Of a stretch of DNA of 39,802 nucleotides, positions 1-8,217 are shown one piece after another. Source of the DNA: Planktothricoides sp. SR001. GTDB lineage: Bacteria; Cyanobacteriota; Cyanobacteriia; Cyanobacteriales; Laspinemataceae. The stretch's first letter is position 1, and every line of letters starts with the position of its first letter. The notes below the pieces were generated by a model. It was not told the DNA's origin. It made no database searches and saw only the letters and a list, made by a program, of their open reading frames with translations. Made by a program: the position numbers and the translations under genes. The stretch is taken from positions 1-39,802 of the forward strand of contig NZ_LIUQ01000060.1 in the NCBI RefSeq assembly GCF_001276715.1. Reading direction: 5' to 3'.

Positions 1-277
1 TCACTTTGACAATGATATATGAGTATAATTAAACTTGTCAATCCGGCTGGCCAAAAATCTCTAATCAGCCAAAACGTAGATAAGGGCGAGGGCGAGCGCC
101 CCGAACAGCTATCCAGTAATTATTGTGCCACAAGGGTTTCTAGTATGTTTACGAAAATTAGTCTTCCGGCCAAAATGTCCGACTACTTAAGTGATGTCTC
201 CAAATCTGACGGCAAGACAAAAGCTACCCATTTTTGAGTAGCAATGGGTAACTCTGTCCAACAATTACGTTACAGTT
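1..277. other. Left-edge region, no supported gene
   Basis: I see no convincing gene here. A 72-codon frame on the plus strand (19-237) has no recognisable domain and no clear ribosome binding site. The only structure I can support is the inverted repeat at 225-250, next to the end of the RusA-like gene. Confidence 0.6.
225..250 (-). terminator. Hairpin downstream of the RusA-like gene
   Basis: TACCCATT (225-232) and AATGGGTA (243-250) form a perfect 8-bp stem with a 10-nt loop. It lies 28 bp beyond the stop of the minus-strand RusA-like reading frame. There is no long T-tract, so it may be only a transcript-end hairpin. Confidence 0.35.
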
Positions 278-685
278 TCAAACCCCTGTTTCTTCGCTAT
301 TAATATGTCGCCAACTGCCATAAGGCAAATATTTCAGGCTATCCGAGGGTAAAACTCCCGCCGAAACCAGTGCATCACACACACTGTCGATCGCATTATC
401 TCCATCCCCGCGATGATTTCCAGATAAAAAAATCCGCAAAGCTGCCATCCGTAAGGGCAATTGGGGTGGTGGACTCATGCGGTGAATTTGCATTAAAATT
501 TCACCTTGGGCTTTTAATCGCCATTCACGATACCGCTTAGGGAAATTAAAATAGTGATTGTTGTTCGTTGTTCGTTGACGGGCAACAGCCCCCGTTAACA
601 AATAACCAACAACCAACAACCAACAACAAATCACCAACAAAAAATAACAAATAACAAATAACAAATTATGCGTAATTTTTTTCAA
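278..685 (-). pseudogene. RusA-like Holliday junction resolvase, 5' end replaced by repeats
   Basis: From about residue 47 (near base 547) to the stop the frame resembles RusA-family resolvases, which cut four-way DNA junctions. It shows DGDN at residues 94-97, matching the metal-binding DLDN of E. coli RusA, then DALVSAGVLPSDS, matching its DALTKAGFWLDDA. The first 46 residues do not resemble RusA: they read as a hydrophobic stretch (LLFVICYFLLVICCWLLVVG) that is simply the translation of 7-bp repeats at 556-667. The conserved N-terminal PPSNN-type segment is absent. The nominal start also overlaps the first codons of sppA on the other strand. I infer a gene whose 5' end was lost or overwritten; a shorter functional product from an internal start cannot be excluded. 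Confidence 0.6.
556..667. repeat. Heptamer (STRR-like) array between RusA-like gene and sppA
   Basis: The stretch is built on a 7-bp period: TTGTTCG twice near 556-569, CCAACAA three times in the middle, and CAAATAA about three times immediately before the sppA start. A short inverted pair (ACGGG/CCCGT) sits in its centre. It supplies the whole sppA leader and the aberrant 5' end of the RusA-like frame. Confidence 0.8.
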
Positions 686-2497
686 TATACTTTTGCCAGC
701 ATCCTCGGTACTCTAATTACTGTGGGCATCTTGGGGACGGTGGGAATTGGCAGCTTAATTTTTTTGCTGGTCAGTGCGGTTTCCTCCAAAGATAGCACAG
801 GCCCAAAAGTAGAAAACCAGTCAGTGCTGGTCTTTGACCTGTCGGTGGCGATCGCAGATACCAAGCCTGCGTCGAGCACAGCGGAAGCGTTATCTCAAGC
901 CCTGTCTGATGACGAGAGTCCCGATACGATGACCCTCCGCACGGTGTTAGATGCGATCGAAACCGCCCGCACCGACGATCGGATTGTGGCCTTGTACTTG
1001 CACGGCAGTACCGGCGAAACACCCAACGATTATGCCACCCTGAAAGAAGTTCGCAAGGCACTCCAAGAATTTAAAGCTGCCGGGAAAAAGATTGTGGCTT
1101 ACGATCTTGACTGGACGGAACGGGAATATTACCTCGGTTCCCTGGCGAATCAGATTTTGATCAATCCTTTGGGGGTGATCGAAATTAATGGCTTGGCCTC
1201 CGAGGGGACATTTTTTGCCGGGGCTTTGCAAAGGTTGGGGGTTGGGGTGCAAGTGACCCGCGTGGGCAAGTATAAATCGGCGGTGGAACCGTTTTTGTTA
1301 AATCAGCGATCGCCGGAAAGTCAACAACAAACCCAGCAACTGCTGAATGATCTATGGGGCAATTTTGTGGATGCGGTGGTTGAGTCTCGTGATTTTAACC
1401 AAACACAGTTGCAACAATGGGTGAATACTCAAGGCATTTTCACCGCAACGGAAGCGCTGAACAATGGCCTAGTGGATAAATTAGCTCATTTTGATCAAGT
1501 GGTGGAGGAACTCAAAGGGTTAAGCAATAGCAAGGAAGACAATCGCACCTTTAAACAGATTAGTTTACCGACTTATGCCAAGGTTGCCGAAACGAATAAG
1601 CAACTGCCTGCGGTGCGTCAGTCCAAAAACCAGGTGGCGATTTTGTATGCAGAAGGCGAAATTGTTAGTGGTTATGGTAGTCCGACTCAAATTGGGGGCG
1701 ATCGCCTCGCCAAAGAACTGCGGGATCTGCGTTTAGACGACAACGTGAAAGCGATCGTCATGCGGGTGAATAGTCCCGGTGGCAGTGCTACGGCTTCTGA
1801 TGTGATCCGACGAGAAGTTGAGCTTACCCGTGAGGTCAAACCCGTAGTAATTTCTATGGGCAATGTAGCGGCTTCCGGGGGTTATTGGATTTCCAGTTAT
1901 GGCAGCCGAATTTTTGCGGAAGCAAATACCATTACAGGTTCAATTGGGGTGTTTGGGGTGCTGCTGAATGTGCAACAATTGGCGAATAGAAATGGCATTA
2001 CTTGGGATGTGGTAAAAACTAATTCCTTGGCTGATTTAGACACAATTACCCGCCCGAAAACTCCCGCCGAACTGGCGCGAATTCAGTCCATAGTCGATCT
2101 GATTTATGAAGAATTCCTCACCATTGTGTCCGATAGCCGGAATATGCCCAAAGATCAAGTTCAGGCGATCGCCCAAGGAAGAGTCTGGTCGGGGCAAGAA
2201 GCGAAAAAGATTGGCCTAGTAGATGAAATTGGCGGTCTGAATCAGGCGATCGCCGCCGCTGCCGAACTGGCAAAACTTGAGGATGATTGGCAACTGAAAG
2301 AATATCCTAAACAACGCCGTTGGGAAGAGATTTTCCTAGAAAAACTCATCGGGACTCGTTATGCCGCAACCAATACACCGCCCGATCCCTTAACCGTCCA
2401 ACTGCAAAACCTCAAAGAGGATTTAGCCGTTTTGCGGAATTTCAACGATCCAATGGGGGCTTATGCGCGGTTACCCTTAAATTTAAGAATTGATTAA
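668..2497 (+). CDS. sppA: Signal peptide peptidase SppA (protease IV, 67K type)
   Basis: A 609-residue double-domain SppA, a membrane-bound serine protease that degrades cleaved signal peptides. A single N-terminal membrane segment spans about residues 10-38. The first Clp-like domain carries the general-base lysine in [10 protein letters not shown] (K203). The second carries the nucleophile in [11 protein letters not shown] (S403), preceded by the VNSPGG loop at 368-372. These match E. coli K209 and S409, and the length is normal for the long form. The ATG at 668 fits the membrane segment, but the upstream sequence is purely heptamer repeat with no Shine-Dalgarno motif, which is unusual. It is convergent with the histidine kinase at 2740. 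Cyanobacterial SppA homologues have been linked to light acclimation and phycobilisome turnover; that role is inferred here. Confidence 0.95.
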   Translation: MRNFFQYTFASILGTLITVGILGTVGIGSLIFLLVSAVSSKDSTGPKVENQSVLVFDLSVAIADTKPASSTAEALSQALSDDESPDTMTLRTVLDAIETARTDDRIVALYLHGSTGETPNDYATLKEVRKALQEFKAAGKKIVAYDLDWTEREYYLGSLANQILINPLGVIEINGLASEGTFFAGALQRLGVGVQVTRVGKYKSAVEPFLLNQRSPESQQQTQQLLNDLWGNFVDAVVESRDFNQTQLQQWVNTQGIFTATEALNNGLVDKLAHFDQVVEELKGLSNSKEDNRTFKQISLPTYAKVAETNKQLPAVRQSKNQVAILYAEGEIVSGYGSPTQIGGDRLAKELRDLRLDDNVKAIVMRVNSPGGSATASDVIRREVELTREVKPVVISMGNVAASGGYWISSYGSRIFAEANTITGSIGVFGVLLNVQQLANRNGITWDVVKTNSLADLDTITRPKTPAELARIQSIVDLIYEEFLTIVSDSRNMPKDQVQAIAQGRVWSGQEAKKIGLVDEIGGLNQAIAAAAELAKLEDDWQLKEYPKQRRWEEIFLEKLIGTRYAATNTPPDPLTVQLQNLKEDLAVLRNFNDPMGAYARLPLNLRID

Positions 2498-2584
2498 CAA
2501 ATAAGGCAGCGAATAAATTAGATTTCTGGCGGATGGATCGATTTGGTTAGGGTAAAAATTCCCCCTGATGCAGCCAAAAATATA

Positions 2585-2607
2585 GGACAAGCATAAAACG
2601 CTTGTCC
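2585..2607 (+). terminator. Perfect hairpin between convergent genes
   Basis: GGACAAGC (2585-2592) and GCTTGTCC (2600-2607) form a perfect 8-bp stem with a 7-nt loop. It lies between the sppA stop and the end of the opposing kinase gene, so it could end transcripts from either side. No strong T-tract follows. Confidence 0.5.
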
Positions 2608-2739
2608 CGTTGGATTGGTCAGAGTAAATTTGCAATAGCTGACTGAATTAAGGTGGCTGAATTAGCTCAAGTTCCGACCAATATTCGGGGGCAAATTTGC
2701 GGCAAGCTGGCTGATTTAAGCAGCGTCTGATTGGTGATG

Positions 2740-3888
2740 TTAGGCTGAAATCATGGGGATCTCTCTGGGGAGTTTGACCGTAAAGGTTGTCCCTACTCCC
2801 ACTTCACTTTCTAAGAATATCTCACCGCCGTGCAATTCTACGGCTCGCTTGACAATCACTAAACCTAAGCCCGTTCCCTCAGCTTTGCCGGTATTTTTAG
2901 CCCGGTGAAAGGGTTGAAATAGGGTTTCCATATCGTCAGCGGGAATGCCAATGCCGTGATCGGTGATGCTAAAAATGACTTGGCGATCGTCTCCAGAAAA
3001 TTCACAACAGATCGTCGAAGTATTTGGAGAATATTTCACCGCATTTAATAGCAAATTGACGAGAATTTGCCTTAAAAATACGGGATCCGCCACAATCGCC
3101 TTGATCCCCGAATGATTGGTGAAAATAAATTGATGGGAAGATCCGGTGATTTGTTGCACATCTTGCCAAACTTCTTGACAAATGTTGGGGAAATTCACCC
3201 AAACTGGATTTAATTGATGACTAAAATCGGCTTTACTTATGGCCAGAAATCCTTCAATTAAGGCAGCGGTATTTTTGACGGTATCAGTAATTTTTTGAAA
3301 ATATTTATGTCTTTGATCTTTGGTCATTTTTTGACCATGCAGTTTGAGCAGGTCATTGGTAGCGGCAATCACTGTTAGGGAGGAGCGGAACTCGTGACAA
3401 GCCATCGAAAGCATTTCCGTGGTGATCGGTTCTAACTCACAGGTTGGGAAGAGGCTTTTTTCACTCTTTTGGGGAGGTTCAATTTCCGTTACTGTTCCCT
3501 GATAACTTAATAACTTCCCGGTGGTTTGGTCGCAGAAAGCTTGAGCATTTTCCGAAACCCAAACCGTTGTACCATCAAAGCAGTTAATCTCCGAGACAAA
3601 GTTATTCACCACCTGTTTTTCCTCTAACAGTTGCATCATTTCAAGATAGCGATCGGGATTGACGTATAGTTGATTTCCCAGATGTCTAACCGTTGAGATT
3701 AACTCTTGGGGTGAACGGTATCGATATATTTTCGCCAAGGTTTGATTTGCCTTAAGATAACGCCCATCAGGAGTGGCATAAAATACACCGAGGCTGGCAT
3801 TTTCTAGGAATCGATCTTCGGGACAAACAAGGGTTTGCCGCTCTGATTCCCGGCTACTTAAGGATAGAGAGTTGGGAATAGTTGCCAT
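2740..3888 (-). CDS. PAS-domain sensor histidine kinase
   Basis: A 382-residue cytoplasmic kinase with no membrane segments. A PAS-like domain covers about residues 25-135. The dimerisation and phosphoacceptor domain has the H-box MACHEFRSSLTVI (H165). The ATPase domain shows the N-box VNLLLNAVKYSP (N282), the G1 box DHGIGIP (310-316) and the G2 box GTGLGL (338-343). All residues needed for autophosphorylation are present, so it should be active. No response regulator is adjacent, so its partner is unknown. The C-terminal half is of the same type as the kinase at 6888-8135. It is convergent with sppA and lies downstream of tatC on the same strand, separated by about 400 bp. The ligand of the PAS domain cannot be read from sequence. 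Confidence 0.92.
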   Translation of the reverse strand: MATIPNSLSLSSRESERQTLVCPEDRFLENASLGVFYATPDGRYLKANQTLAKIYRYRSPQELISTVRHLGNQLYVNPDRYLEMMQLLEEKQVVNNFVSEINCFDGTTVWVSENAQAFCDQTTGKLLSYQGTVTEIEPPQKSEKSLFPTCELEPITTEMLSMACHEFRSSLTVIAATNDLLKLHGQKMTKDQRHKYFQKITDTVKNTAALIEGFLAISKADFSHQLNPVWVNFPNICQEVWQDVQQITGSSHQFIFTNHSGIKAIVADPVFLRQILVNLLLNAVKYSPNTSTICCEFSGDDRQVIFSITDHGIGIPADDMETLFQPFHRAKNTGKAEGTGLGLVIVKRAVELHGGEIFLESEVGVGTTFTVKLPREIPMISA

Positions 3889-4289
3889 AAGTCTTTGTCC
3901 GGTTTGAGAGAATAATGATAAATTAATAGTCGATTTCCGAGGTTTTTTTTAGGTTTAAAAAGACTTCTGGGAAAACCTACGCCAGCCATTCTCTTGCGTG
4001 GCTGTTTACCACCTAGGTTTCTATATTAATACAGCCATTAATACAGCCATTAATACAGCCATTAATACAGCCGATTGTTTTAATATATTAGGAATGGGTT
4101 AGATTAAAGAGTATCCCCAACTACAAAATGGTAGGTCTCTTCACCAAAATTTAACGAAATTATTTTAAAATTTATACTTTGTCCATAAAAAATCAGCCGA
4201 GGAAATGCGATCGCTTGTCTACAAAATGCCTGACTTGGCTCAAGCGATCGCGCTCCTTTCGAGCGTACCACACTGATGATATTTTTAGA
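3889..4289. other. Intergenic region between tatC and the PAS kinase
   Basis: About 400 bp without a gene. It holds a two-tier inverted repeat (AACCTA 3974-3979 with TAGGTT 4014-4019, enclosing CAGCCA 3983-3988 with TGGCTG 3999-4004), a 12-bp tandem array at 4025-4072, and two HIP1 sites near 4208 and 4244. The kinase promoter should lie here, but no clear -35/-10 pair stands out. Confidence 0.6.
4025..4072. repeat. 12-bp tandem repeat, four exact copies
   Basis: ATTAATACAGCC is repeated exactly four times (4025-4036, 4037-4048, 4049-4060, 4061-4072), upstream of the PAS kinase. Exact identity suggests recent slippage and likely length variation between strains. Confidence 0.95.
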
Positions 4290-5123
4290 TCACCGACCCA
4301 TCAATTTTACCAAACCAATGCCACTAAAATAAAGACCTAACACCGCCCCAGCTAATAAACTTTGAGTTAGTGGATCGGTGGATGGAGTTAAAATACCCCC
4401 TAAGATTGCCGCCCCCAAGACCACATATCGCCAGCCGGAATACATTTGTTGAGAAGAGACAATCCCTAACAAACCAAGTAAAGCTTGAATGACTGGAATC
4501 TGAAAAGCTAATCCAGTAGAGAATAGTAATAATAACACAAATTTAAAGTATTTGTCAATCGACCACATTTGGTCTACAACTCCAGAACCATAGCTAATAA
4601 AAAAGTTGAGCGCCGCTGGGATCAAGGCAATATAGGCAAAAACTAAACCGCCGACAAAAAGAATGCTGGAACCAAATACAATAGGCCCAAGAAAACTCCG
4701 TTCTCGGCGAGTTAAGCCGGGGAGAACAAATTGTATAATTTGGTACAAAATTACCGGACTGGCAACTAATAAACCACTATAACCAGCAACTTGAATGGTG
4801 ACAAAGAAATATTCTCCTGGTGCTAATTGGAGAAACTTGGCACCTTGGGCAGGTACTTCCAAAAGTTGGACAATGGGTTTGACAAAAAGAAAGCAACCAA
4901 CAATCCCCAGGAAAACCGCGATCAGGGAATAAAATATCCGCATCCGCAGTTCTTCAAGATGATCGAAAAGTGACATTTCCACATCATCTGGGAGTTGATC
5001 GAGATAATCGTCTTCTAATTGATCTTCTAATCGACCGGGCTGATCGGGATTTTGTGCGGCAGGGTTGTAGAGTGCCGGTCGCTCGGTCTGGGTGATTGTT
5101 TCTAAGTCTGGGGTAGGTGTCAT
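4290..5123 (-). CDS. tatC: Sec-independent (Tat) protein translocase subunit TatC
   Basis: A 277-residue TatC, the multi-spanning receptor that binds twin-arginine signal peptides and assembles with TatA/TatB to move folded proteins across thylakoid and plasma membranes. An acidic cytoplasmic N-terminal extension (residues 1-48) precedes the signature [13 protein letters not shown] (52-64). Six hydrophobic segments follow, with [11 protein letters not shown] around 132-142 and GLAFQIPV around 204-211. The glutamine at 208 replaces the glutamate found in E. coli TatC, as I recall for chloroplast and cyanobacterial forms. The gene stands alone; tatA/tatB are not in the window. It is divergent from the ParA gene, and the 240-bp gap contains a candidate palindromic operator. 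Confidence 0.96.
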   Translation of the reverse strand: MTPTPDLETITQTERPALYNPAAQNPDQPGRLEDQLEDDYLDQLPDDVEMSLFDHLEELRMRIFYSLIAVFLGIVGCFLFVKPIVQLLEVPAQGAKFLQLAPGEYFFVTIQVAGYSGLLVASPVILYQIIQFVLPGLTRRERSFLGPIVFGSSILFVGGLVFAYIALIPAALNFFISYGSGVVDQMWSIDKYFKFVLLLLFSTGLAFQIPVIQALLGLLGIVSSQQMYSGWRYVVLGAAILGGILTPSTDPLTQSLLAGAVLGLYFSGIGLVKLMGR

Positions 5124-5242
5124 AACTTCAGTGGTTGTTTGTCAATGTTTTGCAGATTATTTGCTGATTATGTTTATGATGCCCGATTTTGGGGGTGAAG
5201 TCGGGGATGGTTGTCGGACTGCCAACCCAAGGGAGCGGCTTT

Positions 5243-5258
5243 GTGACAAATTTGTTAC
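5243..5258. promoter_or_regulatory. Near-palindrome in the tatC/mcdA divergent region
   Basis: GTGACAAATTTGTTAC is a 16-bp dyad, perfect except at one symmetric position pair. It sits in the spacer between divergently transcribed tatC and mcdA, a typical place for an operator. It does not match the NtcA GTA-N8-TAC spacing. The factor is unknown. Confidence 0.35.
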
Positions 5259-5299
5259 AAATTTTTATCAGCGAGTGAACCAGAAAAGGATATATTAAG

Positions 5300-5335
5300 G
5301 GCGATTCGCGGAGCGATCCGCTTCGCGGAATCGCC
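5300..5335. repeat. Palindromic GATTCGCG/GAATCGCC repeat upstream of mcdA
   Basis: Outer arms GGCGATTC (5300-5307) and GAATCGCC (5328-5335) enclose an inner near-palindrome containing GCGATC and CTTCGCG. A very similar 34-bp copy occurs inside the next-but-one gene at 6202-6235, so this is an interspersed repeat family. It lies about 30 bp before the mcdA start. Confidence 0.75.
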
Positions 5336-5365
5336 TCTCAAGCCATAGAGGAATGAATCGTCGCA

Positions 5366-6034
5366 TTGCCGGAAAAATCATTGGTGAAATCATCATCCCC
5401 CCCTACGAAAATTCTTGCAGTTGTCAACGGCAAAGGTGGCGTGGGCAAAACAACAACCGCCGTCAACCTCGCCGCGACTTTTTCTGAAAAACGACGCATC
5501 CTTTTAGTGGATGCGGATCCCCAGGGTTCCGCCTCTTGGTGGCACCAACGCAGTGACAACAACTTAGGCTTCGATCTCTGTGAAGAGAACAATCCCACCC
5601 TGTTGGGACGGTTACGCAACATCGAGGGTTACGATCTGACGATCGTGGATACTCCCCCAGCCTTGCGTTCCGAAGCTTTGGCCGCTGTTGTCAGTTCAGC
5701 AGATTATCTAATTTTACCGACCCCCCCGGCGCCAATGGACTTGGCGGTGTTAGTGGAAACCGTGCGGGAAGCGGTCATGCCCGTGGGCGTTCCCTATCGG
5801 GTTTTACTCACTCGTGTAGATTCTCGCAGTTTAAAAGAAGCGATCGAAGCCCAAAACACGCTGATGGAATTGGGCATTCCCGTTTGTCATGCTTTCGTCA
5901 GGAGTTACAAAGCCCATGAACGGGCAGCCCTGGAAGGCGTACCGATTAATCAATGGCGCGGTAAAAATGCTTATGAAGCAACCGCTGATTACCGTCGTGT
6001 CTCTAATGAAATCCTGCGGGATTGGAGGAATTAA
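5366..6034 (+). CDS. mcdA: ParA-family ATPase, probable carboxysome-positioning McdA
   Basis: A 222-residue ParA/MinD-type ATPase. It has the deviant Walker A KGGVGKT (residues 23-29), Walker A' [10 protein letters not shown] (D49, D51), and Walker B LTIVDTPP (D95). Such ATPases bind DNA as ATP dimers and form gradients that position cargo. The start is uncertain: TTG at 5366, TTG at 5381 or GTG at 5384 are in frame; an AGAGGAA element at 5347-5353 favours 5366. It overlaps the next gene by one base (TAATG), which encodes a coiled-coil protein with a near-terminal tryptophan, the architecture described for type 2 McdB. I therefore read the pair as McdAB, which spaces carboxysomes over the nucleoid. 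A plasmid-type or other ParA system is the alternative, but no ParB or parS is visible. The ParA family call is near certain; the Mcd call is moderate. Confidence 0.8.
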   Translation: MPEKSLVKSSSPPTKILAVVNGKGGVGKTTTAVNLAATFSEKRRILLVDADPQGSASWWHQRSDNNLGFDLCEENNPTLLGRLRNIEGYDLTIVDTPPALRSEALAAVVSSADYLILPTPPAPMDLAVLVETVREAVMPVGVPYRVLLTRVDSRSLKEAIEAQNTLMELGIPVCHAFVRSYKAHERAALEGVPINQWRGKNAYEATADYRRVSNEILRDWRN

Positions 6035-6774
6035 TGCCTAAGAAACGTCTCACCGATTTACTCCGAGAAGAAGCCGAAAAAAGCTCTGAGGCAGCCAGAA
6101 ATCATCCGGTAAATCCTATGGAATCACCGGATGACTTGACGGATTTATCCCCGGATCAATCGGCAGAAAATATTGCCCAAGTTTCTGAGGGCAAAGAATC
6201 CGATTCGCGTAGCGATCCGATGAAGCGGAATCGCCCCGCAGTGCCTTCCGTCTCCTTGACGGAACTGCAAGCCGCTTGGGAATTGGAAAGAATTAAGGTG
6301 GAAAAGTTAGAAACTGAGCTAAAACAAGCCCAAGCCCGGAAAGAGGATTTAGAAAAAGCCCAGCAAAATTTGCAGGAGGATTTGCAAGCAGCCCAAAGCC
6401 GGATTAAGCAAGTTGAGGCAGAGCTAAAAAAAGCCAATCAGCGCTATGAGAAACTAGAAACTACTCATGCGGATTTAAAAAATGAGTTGGCCGCCCAGAA
6501 AACCCAGGTCAAACAACTGCAAACGGAGTTAAAATCCAGTGAAAAAATTCAACTTCAGCTTAAAAGTGAACTAGAAACAGTGAGTCAGACCCCTCGCTTG
6601 TTTTCAGAAGAAAATCAAAGCTTAAAAAGACAGATCACCGCATTAGAGCAAGAAAATCAAGCTCTGAAAAATCAAGGTGGTCGATTAGTTTATCAACCAA
6701 ATAATTCGATGCTGGCTAAAGATAAGTTTTTGTATAATCCATTATCTAATGAAGATATTGGCTGGTTTGATTAA
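6034..6774 (+). CDS. mcdB: Coiled-coil partner of ParA, probable McdB (type 2)
   Basis: I start the gene at ATG 6034 (246 residues), overlapping the mcdA stop by one base and preceded by GGAGGAA at 6024-6030; an upstream in-frame TTG at 6022 is less likely. A basic N-terminal motif ([14 protein letters not shown]) is followed by a disordered acidic segment (20-70), a long Gln/Glu/Lys-rich coiled coil (about 76-215) and a short tail ending NEDIGWFD, with W244 third from the end. This layout matches McdB, which loads onto carboxysomes, stimulates McdA and can phase-separate. No catalytic domain is present. Residues 57-68 (SDSRSDPMKRNR) are encoded by an interspersed palindromic repeat, in the disordered part where it should be tolerated. 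The downstream heptamer inverted repeat probably ends the transcript. Confidence 0.7.
   Translation: MPKKRLTDLLREEAEKSSEAARNHPVNPMESPDDLTDLSPDQSAENIAQVSEGKESDSRSDPMKRNRPAVPSVSLTELQAAWELERIKVEKLETELKQAQARKEDLEKAQQNLQEDLQAAQSRIKQVEAELKKANQRYEKLETTHADLKNELAAQKTQVKQLQTELKSSEKIQLQLKSELETVSQTPRLFSEENQSLKRQITALEQENQALKNQGGRLVYQPNNSMLAKDKFLYNPLSNEDIGWFD
6202..6235. repeat. Palindromic repeat copy inside mcdB
   Basis: This 34-bp segment begins GATTCGCGTAGCGATCC and ends GCGGAATCGCC. It closely matches 5303-5335 upstream of mcdA. It reads through in frame and contributes about 11 residues to the disordered N-terminal part of the coiled-coil protein. Confidence 0.7.
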
Positions 6775-6780
6775 AAATGT

Positions 6781-6875
6781 TATTGGTTATTGGTTGTTGG
6801 TTGTTAGTTATTGGTTATTGGTTATTCGGAAATACCATCAAACAAAAAACAAAAAATAACAAATAACGAATAACC
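6781..6875. repeat. Heptamer inverted array between convergent mcdB and kinase
   Basis: TTGGTTA/TTGGTTG-type heptamers run from 6781 to about 6828, and the complementary type (AATAACC, AAATAAC) follows to 6875. GGTTATTCG (6820-6828) and CGAATAACC (6867-6875) are perfect complements. The region separates two converging genes and could fold into a long bidirectional hairpin. Confidence 0.75.
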
Positions 6876-6887
6876 AAGAATTGTTAA

Positions 6888-8135
6888 TTACGAGGGACTG
6901 ATGGTACATTGATCCAATGGTTGCCGGGGTAAGGTGACAATAAATGTGGAACCTTGGTTGAGGTGGGTTTCCACAGCGATCGCCCCCTGATGCAGTTCTA
7001 CACATTGCTTGACAATTGATAAACCTAAACCTGTGCCGGGAATATCACCCACATTACTAGACCGATGGAATGATTCAAACAAATGGTCTAAGTCAGCACT
7101 GGGAATGCCAATTCCTGGGTCACTGATTTTAAAGACTAATTGTTCTGGTTGACAATTCACCTGCACAGAAATTTTCCCTCCCGTGGGAGAATATTTAATG
7201 GCATTTGTGAGTAAATTGGAGAGAATGTGGCGCAGGAGATAGCTATCTACACAAACGGGTTGACGAGCATCTCCGGAATAATTTAAAACTAGGTGGTAGC
7301 GATCGCCAGCGATAAATTGAAGATTATCAATCAGATTGATACAAAATCCTTCCAAATAAATCGGCGACGGTTCAAAAGCCAGACTGCCTTTTTCCACTTT
7401 ACTCAAGGTGAGAATATCATCCAAAAGCTTGAGCATTTCGTCCACAGAATGTTGAATTTGTTGAGCATGGCGTTGTTTTTTCGCTTCGGTTAATTTTTCT
7501 GAATAAAATTCTAATAATTGAGCTAAATTTTTAATCGCCGTCAAGGGGGTGCGAAATTCGTGAGCCGCCAGAGAAACCAACTCAGACTTTTGTCTTTTTT
7601 CCGCTTCGGCTTTTTGCGTGGCGGCTTCTAGTTCTTTTTCTACCTGATGTTTGCGTAGGGCGACCTGAATGGTGGCATAGAGGTCTTTGGGTTGAAACGG
7701 CTTGAGAATATAACCAAAGGGGTCAGTCATGGCAGCCCGACTCACGGTTTCTTGATCCGCATAAGCGGTGAGAAATACGACCGGAATCGAGAACCGACGG
7801 CGAATTTCTTCCGCAGCATCGATGCCATCGATTTCTCCGGGCATGACAATATCCATTAAGACCAAATCTGGTTGAGTCAGGGCAGTTTTTTCAATGCCTT
7901 CTTCGCCGGATGTCGCGATCGCCACCACCTCATAGTTCAATTTTTTTAAACTATTAGAAAGTTGTCGCGCCACAATGATTTCATCTTCGACGATTAGCAC
8001 TTTGATGGCTTCTTGGGTGGCTTCTTTGGTAGCTTCTTTGTTTTCCGACCACTGCGGCTGATCAATTGGCGATAATTGACCTGGCTGTATGGGATTTTTG
8101 CTAATTTTTTTTGGTTTTGATTCTTTGTTGTTCAT
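6888..8135 (-). CDS. Response-regulator/histidine-kinase fusion (REC-HisKA-HATPase)
   Basis: A 415-residue soluble hybrid with the receiver domain at the N terminus. After a polar leader (1-44) the receiver shows VLIVEDE, phosphoacceptor D95 in LVLMDIVMPG, T123 in VVFLTAYA and K145 in YILKPF. A short coiled linker (160-185) leads to the H-box SLAAHEFRTPLTAI (H192), N-box NLLTNAIKYSP (N311), and G1/G2 boxes near the C terminus. The order suggests a kinase switched by phosphorylation of its own receiver. The five-PAS kinase gene lies 82 bp upstream on the same strand, so a relay from that protein to this receiver is a reasonable inference. Leader residues 34-45 (EATKEATQEAIK) come from a 12-bp tandem repeat at 8008-8040. 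Confidence 0.93.
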   Translation of the reverse strand: MNNKESKPKKISKNPIQPGQLSPIDQPQWSENKEATKEATQEAIKVLIVEDEIIVARQLSNSLKKLNYEVVAIATSGEEGIEKTALTQPDLVLMDIVMPGEIDGIDAAEEIRRRFSIPVVFLTAYADQETVSRAAMTDPFGYILKPFQPKDLYATIQVALRKHQVEKELEAATQKAEAEKRQKSELVSLAAHEFRTPLTAIKNLAQLLEFYSEKLTEAKKQRHAQQIQHSVDEMLKLLDDILTLSKVEKGSLAFEPSPIYLEGFCINLIDNLQFIAGDRYHLVLNYSGDARQPVCVDSYLLRHILSNLLTNAIKYSPTGGKISVQVNCQPEQLVFKISDPGIGIPSADLDHLFESFHRSSNVGDIPGTGLGLSIVKQCVELHQGAIAVETHLNQGSTFIVTLPRQPLDQCTISPS

Positions 8136-8156
8136 ATCACCGATAAACTAATTTAA

Positions 8157-8212
8157 ATTATTTGACTAATTATTTGACTAATTATTTGTTTGACTGATTA
8201 TTTGGCTGATTT
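8157..8212. repeat. 12-bp tandem repeat between the two kinase genes
   Basis: ATTATTTGACTA occurs exactly at 8157-8168 and 8169-8180, followed by degenerate copies to about 8212. It fills most of the 82-bp gap between the co-directional kinase genes. Confidence 0.8.
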
Positions 8213-8217
8213 TTGGA

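Noticed and set aside
19-237. 72-codon plus-strand frame at the left edge
   Set aside because: No ribosome binding site, no recognisable domain, and ordinary composition for a chance frame.
4290-5123. TatC glutamine at residue 208 as a defect
   Set aside because: I recall chloroplast and cyanobacterial TatC having glutamine at the position of the E. coli glutamate, so it is not unusual.
5243-5258. NtcA site in the tatC/mcdA spacer
   Set aside because: The dyad has ten bases between GTG and TAC, not the GTA-N8-TAC spacing; it was kept only as a palindrome of unknown use.
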